Below, piece by piece: positions 25,134-33,200 of a DNA stretch of 58,031 nucleotides (positions are counted from its first letter, which is position 1; the number at the start of each line of letters is the position of its first letter). The notes below the pieces were generated by a model. It was given only the letters and a program-made list of their open reading frames with translations. It was not told where the DNA came from and did not search any database. This stretch comes from Microbacteriaceae bacterium (GTDB lineage Bacteria > Actinomycetota > Actinomycetes > Actinomycetales > Microbacteriaceae): assembly GCA_027491295.1 (NCBI GenBank), contig JAIXWK010000002.1, positions 1 through 58,031 on the forward strand. Reading direction: 5' to 3'. A program made the translations under genes and the position numbers.

Positions 25134-25538
25134 TTGAAAATTCTCAACAACACTCAAAAGCTGATTGTTTGGCTCATCGACATCGGCTTCATCGTGTATT
25201 GGTCGCTCATTATTTTCCGCATTTTTCCCCCGGAATTGTTATTTGAAGGATATGAAAAGTCTGAGGTGCAGGCTTGGAATTGGTCATTCCTACCTTTGGA
25301 CTTAGCTGCAGCTCTTACTGGAATAGCTGGCAACACCTTAAAGCGTGTCAACCAAGAGGCATTGATTATCACGTCCTTGGTTCTCACCTCCGTTGCCGGT
25401 GGCATGGCATTGGCCTACTGGACAGTTCTTGGCTACTTTGACTTTTGGTGGTGGCTACCGAACCTGGTTCTACTACTTTTTCCACTTTGGCCGCTCTACG
25501 GGATAATCTCCCGTCCTAAAGCTAATTCCAGAAATTGA
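25134..25538 (+). CDS. DUF5360/YvaD-like membrane protein
   Basis: 134 residues, TTG start with AGGAAG upstream. Four membrane segments. DIGFIVYWSLIIF near the N-terminus and AWNWSFLPLDLAAALTGI in the second segment match my recollection of the DUF5360 (YvaD) family. Function unknown. In the same direction as the preceding operon. Confidence 0.6.
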   Translation: MKILNNTQKLIVWLIDIGFIVYWSLIIFRIFPPELLFEGYEKSEVQAWNWSFLPLDLAAALTGIAGNTLKRVNQEALIITSLVLTSVAGGMALAYWTVLGYFDFWWWLPNLVLLLFPLWPLYGIISRPKANSRN

Positions 25539-25545
25539 GGTTCTC

Positions 25546-25935
25546 TTGAGTAGCGCTAATCAAGCCGCGCCTGTCTGGGCCTGGCTAGTGGGCAGACACC
25601 CTAAGAAGAGAACCCTTGCTATTGCGGGTGCTGGGGGTTTACTCCTTGGGATAGTTGCAGTTGCCACAAATGATGTTGTTTGGTGGGCGAATGTAATTCT
25701 CTTCGCACTGGCCTTCGACCTAGCAGCGGGTTTCGTGAGCAACCTCAGCCACTCGACAAGGTCTTTTTGGTCGAGTCAATCTTTTTATCTCAGGGCAACC
25801 TATGTTGTTGCCCACATTAGCGTCTACCCATTGGCTATTTGGATACTGGTCTCATCCAGCGTCTTGGGTGGATTGCTGACCCTCGTCTTAGCAGTAAAGA
25901 TCCTTGCCTTCGTAAGCAATGGATTCCGGAGATAG
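25546..25935 (+). CDS. Hypothetical four-helix membrane protein
   Basis: 129 residues, TTG start with GAGG upstream, 7 bases after the previous stop. Hydrophobic segments at about 23-40, 46-62, 85-105 and 106-122; short basic ends. It is the last gene of unit D and ends 6 bases before att copy 5. No family recognised. Confidence 0.6.
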   Translation: MSSANQAAPVWAWLVGRHPKKRTLAIAGAGGLLLGIVAVATNDVVWWANVILFALAFDLAAGFVSNLSHSTRSFWSSQSFYLRATYVVAHISVYPLAIWILVSSSVLGGLLTLVLAVKILAFVSNGFRR

Positions 25936-25941
25936 CACAGT

Positions 25942-25963
25942 GTTCGAATCCCCCATTCTCCGC
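25942..25963 (+). repeat. att copy 5 (junction of units D and E)
   Basis: GTTCGAATCCCCCATTCTCC plus GC, identical to the tRNA 3' end. The downstream flank contains a 20-bp word at 25981-26000 that recurs at 27847-27866 after copy 7. Confidence 0.88.
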
Positions 25964-26000
25964 GCTCTACGAAAGAAGACGTTCACTAATGAGACAGTGA

Positions 26001-26028
26001 AAAAGCCCCAGAGTAATCTGGGGCTTTT
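26001..26028 (-). terminator. Terminator of the unit E acetyltransferase gene
   Basis: Perfect 12-bp stem AAAAGCCCCAGA/TCTGGGGCTTTT with loop GTAA; lies 6 bases past the minus-strand stop and works in both directions. Confidence 0.9.
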
Positions 26029-26034
26029 GCCTTT

Positions 26035-26490
26035 TCATACAGACAGAGTCATGAATACACTCGTTGGATTTTCTCGATAATCTGCGAATGGACCTGATTC
26101 CAAGAAACCTTGGCTGGCGTAAAGGCGTCGCGCAGATGCAAATGCTTCATCTGGACTCGTTTCAAGGCTTACCCGCTCAATGCCACCAGCGCGAGCGAAG
26201 TCGAGCAGGTGTGAGACAAGTAGGCCACCGATTCCTTTACGCCTACTAGATGCTAAGACGTGCATCGATTTCAACTCGGCGTGTGTGAATGTAATCAGTT
26301 TCAGCGCACAAACGCCAACGAGTTCCCCTTGATCCCTAGCGCCAAAAAGAGCAATCCCTGGGAGCCGGAGTTTTTCAACATCAAGGGCAAACACATTTTC
26401 GGCTGGCGTTACCGAATGACAGAAGTCCAAGTGCTTCTGAAGGAGGGCTGAGACTTCTTGCGCTCGAGGGTCCTCGATTGTGATTTCCAT
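26035..26490 (-). CDS. GNAT-family N-acetyltransferase (unit E cargo)
   Basis: 151 residues from the ATG at 26490. The acetyl-CoA binding segment MHVLASSRRKGIGGLLVSHLLDFARAGG contains the R/Q-x-x-G-x-G/A motif (RRKGIG), and the C-terminal SARRLYASQGFLESG is typical. Preferred substrate cannot be read from sequence. A TATATT box lies six bases before the ATG, suggesting a leaderless transcript. The only gene in its att-flanked unit. A longer frame to 26541 is possible. Confidence 0.85.
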   Translation of the reverse strand: MEITIEDPRAQEVSALLQKHLDFCHSVTPAENVFALDVEKLRLPGIALFGARDQGELVGVCALKLITFTHAELKSMHVLASSRRKGIGGLLVSHLLDFARAGGIERVSLETSPDEAFASARRLYASQGFLESGPFADYRENPTSVFMTLSV

Positions 26491-26585
26491 TACTTGAATA
26501 TAAGGTTTCGCGCTGACCAAAGAAGAGTCGTAGGAAAGCAAGTTGTCTAGATTCCTAGACAGACGCTCATCGTTGGGAGGATAAA

Positions 26586-26613
26586 TGGCGTAGAAAGATG
26601 GCGTAGAAAGTGA
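26586..26613 (+). repeat. 28-bp repeat, copy 2
   Basis: Identical to 22676-22703, with the same tandem GGCGTAGAAAG words; flanking bases differ on both sides. Lies at the end of unit E, about 55 bases before att copy 6. Confidence 0.7.
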
Positions 26614-26667
26614 ATACCAATCACCTCTTCCCTTCTAACACAAGGGATTGATGGTGGTGGGTCGTTC

Positions 26668-26760
26668 CACTTATTCTCCGCAAGCAACTCCCTTGATTTA
26701 GAGCCTTACAAGGCGCTTCTGAGAGGGAGTTTTTGCTTGGTTGTGCAAGTGTGTGTGTAA
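26668..26760 (+). repeat. att copy 6 (degenerate core, type-I flank; junction of units E and F)
   Basis: The core is altered (ACTTATTCTCCGCAAGC) but the flank AACTCCCTTGATTTAGAGCC and hairpin AACTCCCT...AGGGAGTT are as in copies 1 and 2, followed by TGTGCAAG and a TGTGTAA variant. Confidence 0.75.
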
Positions 26761-26827
26761 TGTCCGTCCGGGGAAATCGCGACTTTTTCCAAGCTTATAA
26801 TTGTGGTTGATTGAAATAGGAACAATT

Positions 26828-27808
26828 TTGCTAAATCGTAAAGACTTATCCACATCCTTGATTGCCATATATGTTGGAGCTGTGACTGTGGGGTTCAGCT
26901 ACCTAATTGGTATTGGTACTCAACTTGGAATCTTGATCCCGGCAGCATTCCCGCTAGGTCTGCTGCTAGTTGGCTTGTTTTATTGGTTGCCCGCTAGAAC
27001 TCAACTAGTTGCTTGGGCTGTGGCAACGGTCTGGTTGCTTTCCTCTGTTTACTTAGGAAATTCAGACATCGAGTACGCGTTGCTGATTGTTGTTGTAATT
27101 GCTGCGATAGCCGGCGTGTTTTGGTCTCCATGGTTTATCGCGGGAATTTGGATGATCCATCCTCTCTGGGACTTGATTCCAAGAGACCTTCCTGCCCACC
27201 AGCACGACCTCCCGCTGGCGTGCCTCATTTATGATCTCGTCATTGGTGTGTACCTAATATTCAGAATTCGATCCAAGTTCTTTGAGGGAGCCACGGTTGG
27301 ACTCTCTACAAGCTCGAAAATGTTCTCGAGTGGTTTAGGAAGAACTAGCGCAGCACTGATAGTGCTCGCGGTGATAATCGCTCAGATTCTGGTTGTGGGA
27401 TTGATTTCCATGGAGTCCTATTCGATCTGGCTTGCTGCGCCGGTTGCACTAGCTCTGATTCTTTCAACGCTATGGCTGCCCCGGGGAGGGCAGAAGATTT
27501 TTTGGGCAGTCTTGACGGCGTGGACAGGCATGACTTTTGCCCATTCAGGCGAACTTTTGGAACTTGCCATTTTTGGACTAATGGGACTGCTTGCGGTTCT
27601 AGGCTTCAGGAAGTCTCCCTTTATTTGGGCAGGCGCCTGGGCGTTTCATTCTTTGTGGCATTTCTTGCCTCGAGAGCACATTTCACACGAAACCGCTTTG
27701 TTGATGGGGCATTGGATGATTCCAGCAGCAGGCTCGGTTTTTGAGCTTTCAATTGCGGCATACCTTCTCTGGTTTGCATTGCAAGAGAAGAGCAAGAGTA
27801 GAGCCTAA
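26828..27808 (+). CDS. Polytopic membrane protein with internal duplication (unit F cargo)
   Basis: 326 residues from a TTG at 26828 (AGGAAC six bases upstream; TATAAT at 26796-26801). About ten hydrophobic segments in two similar halves: GVFWSPWFIAGIWMIHPLWD, then LIPRDLP in the first half, and FRKSPFIWAGAWAFHSLWHF, then LPREHIS in the second. Each half has the pattern (I/F)H-x-LW-x-(L/F)(I/L)PR. This suggests an ancient duplication of a four- to five-helix unit and a shared His-Trp motif at the membrane face. No family recognised. It is the sole gene of its unit and its stop abuts att copy 7. Confidence 0.65.
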   Translation: MLNRKDLSTSLIAIYVGAVTVGFSYLIGIGTQLGILIPAAFPLGLLLVGLFYWLPARTQLVAWAVATVWLLSSVYLGNSDIEYALLIVVVIAAIAGVFWSPWFIAGIWMIHPLWDLIPRDLPAHQHDLPLACLIYDLVIGVYLIFRIRSKFFEGATVGLSTSSKMFSSGLGRTSAALIVLAVIIAQILVVGLISMESYSIWLAAPVALALILSTLWLPRGGQKIFWAVLTAWTGMTFAHSGELLELAIFGLMGLLAVLGFRKSPFIWAGAWAFHSLWHFLPREHISHETALLMGHWMIPAAGSVFELSIAAYLLWFALQEKSKSRA

Positions 27809-27810
27809 GT

Positions 27811-27829
27811 CGAATCCCCCATTCTCCGC
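27811..27829 (+). repeat. att copy 7 (distal end of the array)
   Basis: CGAATCCCCCATTCTCCGC, identical to the tRNA 3' end, followed by the 20-bp word shared with copy 5. Ordinary chromosome follows, so this is probably the ancestral tRNA 3' junction. Confidence 0.88.
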
Positions 27830-27867
27830 GCCGTGTGAAAACGTTTGTTCACTAATGAGACAGTGAC

Positions 27868-27894
27868 AAACCCTCTGAGGAATCAGAGGGTTTT
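27868..27894 (+). terminator. Terminator after att copy 7 (probable original tRNA-Ser terminator)
   Basis: AAACCCTCTGA/TCAGAGGGTTT, loop GGAA, then TTG; 38 bases past the tRNA-like 3' end. Confidence 0.8.
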
Positions 27895-28023
27895 GTCGTT
27901 TGAGGAATCGAGCCGATCGAGGCGACTGAGTCAGCGGTTCTAAGGATCGGCATTTGAACTCCAGGGGATTCGCTATCGACACGACCTAAAATCGAGTCTT
28001 GTCAAAACCAAAAGAGAGTAGAC

Positions 28024-28620
28024 GTGGGGCTTCCTGAGATTCCAACCCTTGAGGGAGCTTTTGTTCGCCTTGAGCCACTTAGCCAAGCCAGATTGAGTGA
28101 GCTGTCCGAAGCCTGTGAGGATGGGAAGCTTTACGACATTTGGTACACCTGGGTACCAAGTCCAGACCGAATGAGCGCTGACATTGATCGACGTTTAGCG
28201 CTCTATGCGGCAGGTTCGATGATTCCCTTTGCCACGGTCGACAAAATTTCTGGCAAGGCAATTGGTATGACCACGTTTATGAACGTCAAGCTTGAAAACC
28301 GGAAGGTTGAAATCGGGTCGACCTGGCTGGCGCAAAGTTACCAGGGTACGGCGATTAACCCCGAGGCAAAACTTCTAATGCTTGGCTACGCCTTTGAGGC
28401 TCTTGAATGCAACGCGGTTGAACTTAGAACCCACGAGCAAAACCTGCAGTCCCGTGCCGCGATCGAAAAACTCGGTGCCAAATTAGATGGCATCCTGCGC
28501 AACGACATGGTGATGGCAAATGGCACCATTCGCAATACGGCGGTTTACTCAATTACTAAAGAAGAGTGGCCAACCGTTCGCGATGCTCTGACCGCTCGAA
28601 TCTCAAAGCACCTGCAGTAA
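28024..28620 (+). CDS. RimJ/RimL-type GNAT acetyltransferase
   Basis: 198 residues, GTG start with GAGAG upstream. The N-terminal VRLEPLSQARLSEL, the central IGMTTFMN...VEIGSTWL and the C-terminal ALECNAVELRTHEQNLQSRAAIEKLGAKLDGILRNDM follow the RimJ/RimL pattern: N-terminal alpha-amino or small-molecule acetylation with acetyl-CoA. First gene beyond the array. A GAGCCA/TGGCTC hairpin after the stop (28625-28641) may terminate it. Confidence 0.85.
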   Translation: MGLPEIPTLEGAFVRLEPLSQARLSELSEACEDGKLYDIWYTWVPSPDRMSADIDRRLALYAAGSMIPFATVDKISGKAIGMTTFMNVKLENRKVEIGSTWLAQSYQGTAINPEAKLLMLGYAFEALECNAVELRTHEQNLQSRAAIEKLGAKLDGILRNDMVMANGTIRNTAVYSITKEEWPTVRDALTARISKHLQ

Positions 28621-28662
28621 GGGCGAGCCAAAGACTGGCTCAGCCGGTCAATGTGTGAACGC

Positions 28663-28829
28663 TCAGTCTTCGTGCTTCTTGAGCGAGTAGCGCGCAATTG
28701 CGAATGCCATTGCCCATGGAATAACAACGGTTGCCAGGTAGATGGCCCAATCGAGAATCGGATTTGTACCTTGGTTACTCAAAAGCCAGGGTCCATAAGG
28801 TACTGCGATAGCGCCCAGCGAGAAAAAGA
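28663..28829 (-). pseudogene. 5'-truncated copy of the small membrane-protein gene at 42888
   Basis: The minus strand reads FFSLGAIAVPYGPWLLSNQG, then TNPILDWAIYLATVVIPWAMAFAIARYSLKKHED and a stop. This is close to the 42888-43097 protein, and the nucleotide alignment is gapless over 167 bases (28663-28829 to 42888-43054). The N-terminal about 15 residues and any start codon are missing; upstream the frame meets a TAG after about eight unrelated codons. It marks the left edge of the catabolic island. Confidence 0.82.
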
Positions 28830-28879
28830 GGTGACTTCCACTGGAGCGGCCTTCTCGGCGCTAGGGCGCCATAACCCTT

Positions 28880-29199
28880 AGGGGGGAAATGCAGGCCAGT
28901 CTCTGATGATCTGCAAGGTCCAATTGTGACTCGCTGCATTTTCGTTAGATCTAAATAGTCAGAATGTCATCAGAAACATAGATGTTGGCGCCCAAATTGC
29001 TGAAAATACGAGCAAAACAGCCAAAAAAATTGACATTCTTGCAATTTAATTGAAAGATTATGTAATTATTATGTTACACGATATGCCTAGTTTGACTGAT
29101 TTTAACACGAGTATGATGCCAGTTAGAGAAAGAAATTGATAAATTCAAAAATACATTTCTTTTTCTTACCACTGCACCAATCTAACTAAGGAGCGAAGT
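28880..29199 (+). promoter_or_regulatory. AT-rich promoter region of the catabolic operon
   Basis: About 320 bases without a gene. TTGACA at 29030-29035 and AT-rich sequence around 29053-29064 offer a promoter, with an inverted repeat just downstream. Strikingly more AT-rich than the flanks. Confidence 0.55.
29061..29078. promoter_or_regulatory. Candidate operator TGTAA-N8-TTACA
   Basis: TGTAATTATTATGTTACA is an 18-bp inverted repeat with 5-bp perfect arms, 120 bases before the first transporter gene and at the predicted promoter. The DeoR regulator encoded in the same operon (36237) is the likeliest binder; this is inference. Confidence 0.5.
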
Positions 29200-30306
29200 G
29201 TGAATCTAGAAAAAAGAGGAATTAGGTCATTGAAGCCCCGTTGGAGTTCTCGAGCATTGCAAAGCACCGTTTTGGCAATGTCGGCAACGCTAGCGCTGAC
29301 AGCATGCGCAGCAACTTCAACACCTTCAACATCGGAGGAACCTGCTGACGATCCGGTCGTAATCGGAGTAGCAATGAAGACCCAGCTTCAGGAACGATGG
29401 GCTTTCGATGTTGCTTCAATGCAGGCGGAAGCTGATGCTCAGGGAGCGACGCTTATTGTCCAGTACGCAGATGACGATGCAACGTTGCAGGCCAGTCAGG
29501 TCGAGAACCTTCTAAGCCAAGGAATCGATGTACTAATAATGGTTCCAGTGGATGACAAGGCAGCGGCTGCATCGGCAAACGCTGCGAACGCCGCTGGAGT
29601 TCCAGTTATCTCTTATGACATCGGAGTCCAGGGTGTAGCCGTGGATGCTTTCGTCATTAGAAATAATCCACAAGTTGGAGTTCTTCAGGCTGAGACCTGT
29701 TTGGCTGCAACCGGGGGAACCGGTAATTATGTCCAGATTTGGGGTGACGCGGCAAATGATGTTGCTCAGGCAATTTCAATTGGTCAAAGTGCAACTCTAG
29801 AAGGAACTGAAGCAAACGTTCTTTACGCTGACTTCAATAAGAACTGGGACCCGGCAACAGCTCAGACAACTGCTGAGAATTTGTTGACCTCAAATAACGA
29901 TGACATCAAAGCGTTCTTGACAGCAAACGACGGAATGGCTGGCGGTGTAATCCAGGCTCTTCAGGGGCGTGGACTAGGCGGAAAGGTTTGTGTTACAGGC
30001 CTAGATGCAACTCCTACAGCTCTAAAGTTCATCCTGCAGGATCTGATGACAATGTCGGTTTGGACCCCTATCGATAAGCAAGCACAGTTGGCTGTGCAGG
30101 CTGCTCTAGCTCTAGCCAATGGCGAAGAGATAGCTGCCACCACCACAACAGACAATGGATCTGGAACTGAAATTCCAACAATCCAAGTACCTGTTGAAGC
30201 AATCACGAAGGACAAGGTTTGTGATTTTGTCCGAAAGATTGCTCCAGAAGGTTGGGTAAAGGCTGAAGATGTCTTCGAAAACATCTCAGATTGCCCCGCT
30301 AACTAA
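29200..30306 (+). CDS. Sugar ABC transporter substrate-binding lipoprotein (XylF-like)
   Basis: 368 residues, GTG start after AAGGAG. The signal has a lipobox ATLALTAC (Cys about 36). The mature protein follows the periplasmic-binding-protein type 1 fold: VVIGVAMKTQLQERWAFD, QGIDVLIMVPVDDKAAAASANAANAAGVPVISYDI, LTANDGMAGGVIQALQGRG, then GKVCVTGLDATP. These are closest in pattern to xylose-binding proteins. It presents a ligand to the ATPase and permease encoded next. The ligand cannot be deduced; neighbours suggest an oxidisable polyol, sugar or sugar acid. Confidence 0.88.
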   Translation: MNLEKRGIRSLKPRWSSRALQSTVLAMSATLALTACAATSTPSTSEEPADDPVVIGVAMKTQLQERWAFDVASMQAEADAQGATLIVQYADDDATLQASQVENLLSQGIDVLIMVPVDDKAAAASANAANAAGVPVISYDIGVQGVAVDAFVIRNNPQVGVLQAETCLAATGGTGNYVQIWGDAANDVAQAISIGQSATLEGTEANVLYADFNKNWDPATAQTTAENLLTSNNDDIKAFLTANDGMAGGVIQALQGRGLGGKVCVTGLDATPTALKFILQDLMTMSVWTPIDKQAQLAVQAALALANGEEIAATTTTDNGSGTEIPTIQVPVEAITKDKVCDFVRKIAPEGWVKAEDVFENISDCPAN

Positions 30307-30329
30307 AAAACTATCTTTGAAGGAAAATT

Positions 30330-31925
30330 TTGAATTCAAAGTTGGAATCTGAATCTCTTGGGATGGAGCCACGCTCCGTCCCAAGAGAAGCAGTTGGTGT
30401 TGCTCTAATCGAAGCAACAGACATTACAAAAGCTTTCGCAGGGGTTAATGCCCTGCATTCCGCAAGTCTCAAGCTCTCGTACGGTCAGATTCTTGGAGTT
30501 GTCGGAGAAAATGGCGCTGGAAAATCAACCCTCATGAAGGTCTTAGCGGGAATACACCCGAGAGGAACTTATACAGGGAGCTTCAACCTCGAGGGTCAGG
30601 AATGTCAATTTGCCAGCGTCAAAGAAGCACGAAACGCTGGAATAGTGCTTATCCCTCAAGAACTAAGCATCGCGCCAAACCTTTCAATAGCCGAAAACAT
30701 GTTTGCCGGAGACCTGCCTCAAACAGGTGGCTTTGTTAATGAGACTGAGCTTGCCGCACGTGCAGCAAAGTGGCTTGAGTTCTTTGAAATTGAGGTCAGC
30801 GGCTTCGAATCGGCTTCAGTTCTCTCGCCTTCCCAACAGAGGCTGGCAATGATGGCGGGAGCGCTGTCTCGAAATGCGAAAGTGCTGATCCTGGATGAAC
30901 CCACGGCCTCGCTGTCAGAAGGCGAGACTGTAATTCTTTTCCAGCACCTTAGGAGATTGTCAAAAGACAAAATTGGAATCGTATTCATTTCCCATCGCCT
31001 AGACGACATTGAGCAGGTTTGCGACCAAGTAATAATCATGAGAAATGGAAAAATCGTAAAGTCGCTTTCTCGTGAAGATTTTAACAGGGAAGAAATTGTC
31101 TCCTCAATGATTGGTAGGTCCCTGACCGCTATAAAAAGGAGCTCGGTCACCAACAAGAGCTCTCAGGAAATTTTTAGCGCGGAAAGTGTCATGGTCCACG
31201 ATCCGATTGATAACGCTAGATATAGGGTTGAAAACTTTTCCATGACCACTAAGCAGGGGGAGATTGTTGGCCTGTTTGGTCTTGTGGGAGCAGGCCGAAC
31301 AGAATTCGCACGTGCAGTTTTTGGAACATGGCCCGGAAAAGTAAGTGGGGAATTCAAAGTCGGTGGAAATAAGTTTGTTCCAAGCTCACCCAAGCATGCC
31401 GTGAAAAATGGAATTGGATTCCTAACCGAAGACAGAAAACAAACAGGAATATTCACGGGACTTAGTCTGACTTGGAATGTGGATTCTGCTTCTTTGAAAT
31501 TGGTATCAAAACTCGGTTTCATCTCTCAGGTCCCAGACAAAGTCAGAACTCGGAACCTAATGGAACAGCTCGATGTCAGAGCCCAGTCGTCGGATCAGAA
31601 CATAGAGACTTTGAGTGGCGGAAACCAGCAGAAGATTCTCCTGGGACGGTGGCTGGCAACAAGTCCAAAACTATTAATTCTCGACGAGCCAACTGCCGGC
31701 GTTGACGTTGGTGCGAGGGAGGAAATTTACCAAAGGGTAGAGGCGCTCGCATCGTCTGGATGTTCAATACTGGTCATCTCGAGTGATTTGGACGAAATCT
31801 CCAGACTCTGCAACCGAACCTATGTAATTTCAGGGGGACGCCTAACAGGCGAATTTGAAAACAACGTGAGTCGTCGAGATCTGATGGCTGCTGCTACCAA
31901 ACGTCTAAGGGTGGCCACAAATTGA
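30330..31925 (+). CDS. Sugar ABC transporter ATP-binding protein (RbsA/XylG type, two ATPase domains)
   Basis: 531 residues, TTG start with GAAGGAAAA. First domain: Walker A GENGAGKST, a divergent signature (LSPSQQRLAMMA) and Walker B VLILDEPTASL. Second domain: degenerate P-loop GLVGAGRTEF, signature LSGGNQQK and LLILDEPTAGVDVG. This is the usual tandem architecture of ribose/xylose/galactose ATPases, in which the second site is non-canonical. It overlaps the permease gene by four bases and follows the binding-protein gene by 23. Confidence 0.92.
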   Translation: MNSKLESESLGMEPRSVPREAVGVALIEATDITKAFAGVNALHSASLKLSYGQILGVVGENGAGKSTLMKVLAGIHPRGTYTGSFNLEGQECQFASVKEARNAGIVLIPQELSIAPNLSIAENMFAGDLPQTGGFVNETELAARAAKWLEFFEIEVSGFESASVLSPSQQRLAMMAGALSRNAKVLILDEPTASLSEGETVILFQHLRRLSKDKIGIVFISHRLDDIEQVCDQVIIMRNGKIVKSLSREDFNREEIVSSMIGRSLTAIKRSSVTNKSSQEIFSAESVMVHDPIDNARYRVENFSMTTKQGEIVGLFGLVGAGRTEFARAVFGTWPGKVSGEFKVGGNKFVPSSPKHAVKNGIGFLTEDRKQTGIFTGLSLTWNVDSASLKLVSKLGFISQVPDKVRTRNLMEQLDVRAQSSDQNIETLSGGNQQKILLGRWLATSPKLLILDEPTAGVDVGAREEIYQRVEALASSGCSILVISSDLDEISRLCNRTYVISGGRLTGEFENNVSRRDLMAAATKRLRVATN

Positions 31926-33154
31926 AACAAAATATCGAAATCAGCAAGATGTCCAAATTGAGTGCAGGGTTTGCCAAATTTGATGATCACGTGCGTAGAG
32001 AGCTGTCTACTTTGTTTGGCAGAAGAGCACTTATTTTTGTCTTGGTGTTTCTAGTATTGGCAACAATATTTCACATTTCGTCAAACGGTATTTTCCTGAC
32101 ACCACGAAATCTTTCGCTACTTCTAAGGCAAGGGGCGATTCTCGCAATCATTGCTGGTGGAGTTGCACTACTAATGATTAACTCTGAGATTGATCTCTCT
32201 ATAGGCAGCTCCGTATTCTTGTGCGGGGTATTGGCTGCCCACTTAACCGCGACGTGGAACGTGCCTGTACTACTAGCTATAGTCGCAACAATTGTGTTTG
32301 GAATGCTTCTTGGGTTGATTCAAGCAGTCTGGGTTGTGGTGCTGGGAATTCCTTCCTTTATTGCTACTCTCGCGGGGCTTTTAGCGTTTAGAGGGATAGG
32401 CCTCTCCTGGACCAACGCTGGAACTGTAGGGCCAGTTCCTCCAGAGTTCATTGCCCTAAGTGAGGGTTTTATTCCACTTCCGATTTCGTACACACTGCTC
32501 GTGGCAGTGCTTGTTGCTGGAGTGATCTTTGTTTACTTACAGCAGAAATCGATGAGGAAATCTAGAGCTATCAGCAAACAAGCGCAGATTCCCAAGAATC
32601 AAGCAATTCTTTTGTTTGGAGCCAAGATTCTTGTAATCGCCACTCCACTTATAGTTCTGGGCTGGATTGTTGGTGGTTTCCAGGGCATTCCAATGGCAAT
32701 CCTTTGGGTGGTCATTGTCATTACGCTCTTGACCATTTTGATGTCAAAAACGACTTTTGGACGCAATGCCTACCTTGTAGGTGCAAGTCGGGACGCTGCT
32801 CAGTATTCGGGTATCGGCATTCGCAAAACAGTCTTCAGCGGATTCATCATCATGGGTGCACTTTATGGCGTAGCGGGTGTTTTGCTGACCGCGAGGCTTG
32901 GCTCATCAACTCCTGGTGCCGGTCAATTCATGGAGCTAGATGCGATAGCTGCCGCAGTAATAGGTGGAGTATCACTTCGGGGTGGCACTGGCTCGGTAGT
33001 GGGGGCTGTAATGGGGGCATTTTTGCTGACAGTAATCAACAACGGAATGAGCATCCTGAACGTTTCGTCATTTACGCAACTCATCGTCAAGGCGGTCATT
33101 CTTGTAATCGCCTTAGCCTTCGACGCCCACATATTGAGAAAAGCCAGCCGATAA
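31922..33154 (+). CDS. Sugar ABC transporter permease (XylH-like)
   Basis: 410 residues, TTG start overlapping the ATPase stop. About ten to twelve membrane helices. The conserved EIDLSIGSSVFL near the first third and GRNAYLVGASRDAAQYSGIGI plus VIGGVSLRGGTGSVVG in the second half identify the BPD_transp_2 family. The length (over 400) and a long central insert with a basic loop (QKSMRKSRAISKQAQ) fit XylH rather than RbsC. Forms the channel of the importer. Confidence 0.92.
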   Translation: MKQNIEISKMSKLSAGFAKFDDHVRRELSTLFGRRALIFVLVFLVLATIFHISSNGIFLTPRNLSLLLRQGAILAIIAGGVALLMINSEIDLSIGSSVFLCGVLAAHLTATWNVPVLLAIVATIVFGMLLGLIQAVWVVVLGIPSFIATLAGLLAFRGIGLSWTNAGTVGPVPPEFIALSEGFIPLPISYTLLVAVLVAGVIFVYLQQKSMRKSRAISKQAQIPKNQAILLFGAKILVIATPLIVLGWIVGGFQGIPMAILWVVIVITLLTILMSKTTFGRNAYLVGASRDAAQYSGIGIRKTVFSGFIIMGALYGVAGVLLTARLGSSTPGAGQFMELDAIAAAVIGGVSLRGGTGSVVGAVMGAFLLTVINNGMSILNVSSFTQLIVKAVILVIALAFDAHILRKASR

Positions 33155-33200
33155 ACATCCAAAGGACATCAACAAATCCACTATTCAGCTAAAAAAAGAA

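Larger units (their letters stand above)
2928..27829. mobile_element. tRNA-Ser-anchored tandem array of six att-flanked units (A-F)
   Basis: Seven direct copies of the tRNA-Ser 3' end (core TCGAATCCCCCATTCTCCGC or a degenerate form) occur at 2928, 6870, 22246, 22753, 25942, 26668 and 27811. They delimit units of roughly 3.94, 15.4, 0.5, 3.2, 0.7 and 1.1 kb. Only the 15.4-kb unit encodes a tyrosine recombinase; the others carry only cargo. All copies have the same orientation as the tRNA, as expected for repeated site-specific integration at one target. Copies 1, 2, 3 and 6 share one downstream flank (starting GCAACTCCC), while copies 5 and 7 share another (a common 20-bp word ending GACAGTGA), so at least two end families are mixed. 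Confidence 0.85.

Noticed and set aside
2928-27829. Repeats as an integron or CRISPR array
   Set aside because: Spacing is 0.5-15 kb, the repeats are tRNA 3' ends in one orientation, and no attC-like structure, integron integrase or Cas gene is present.
28651-28881. Plus-strand frame over the truncated membrane-protein copy
   Set aside because: It is antisense to a clear homologue of the 42888 gene product.
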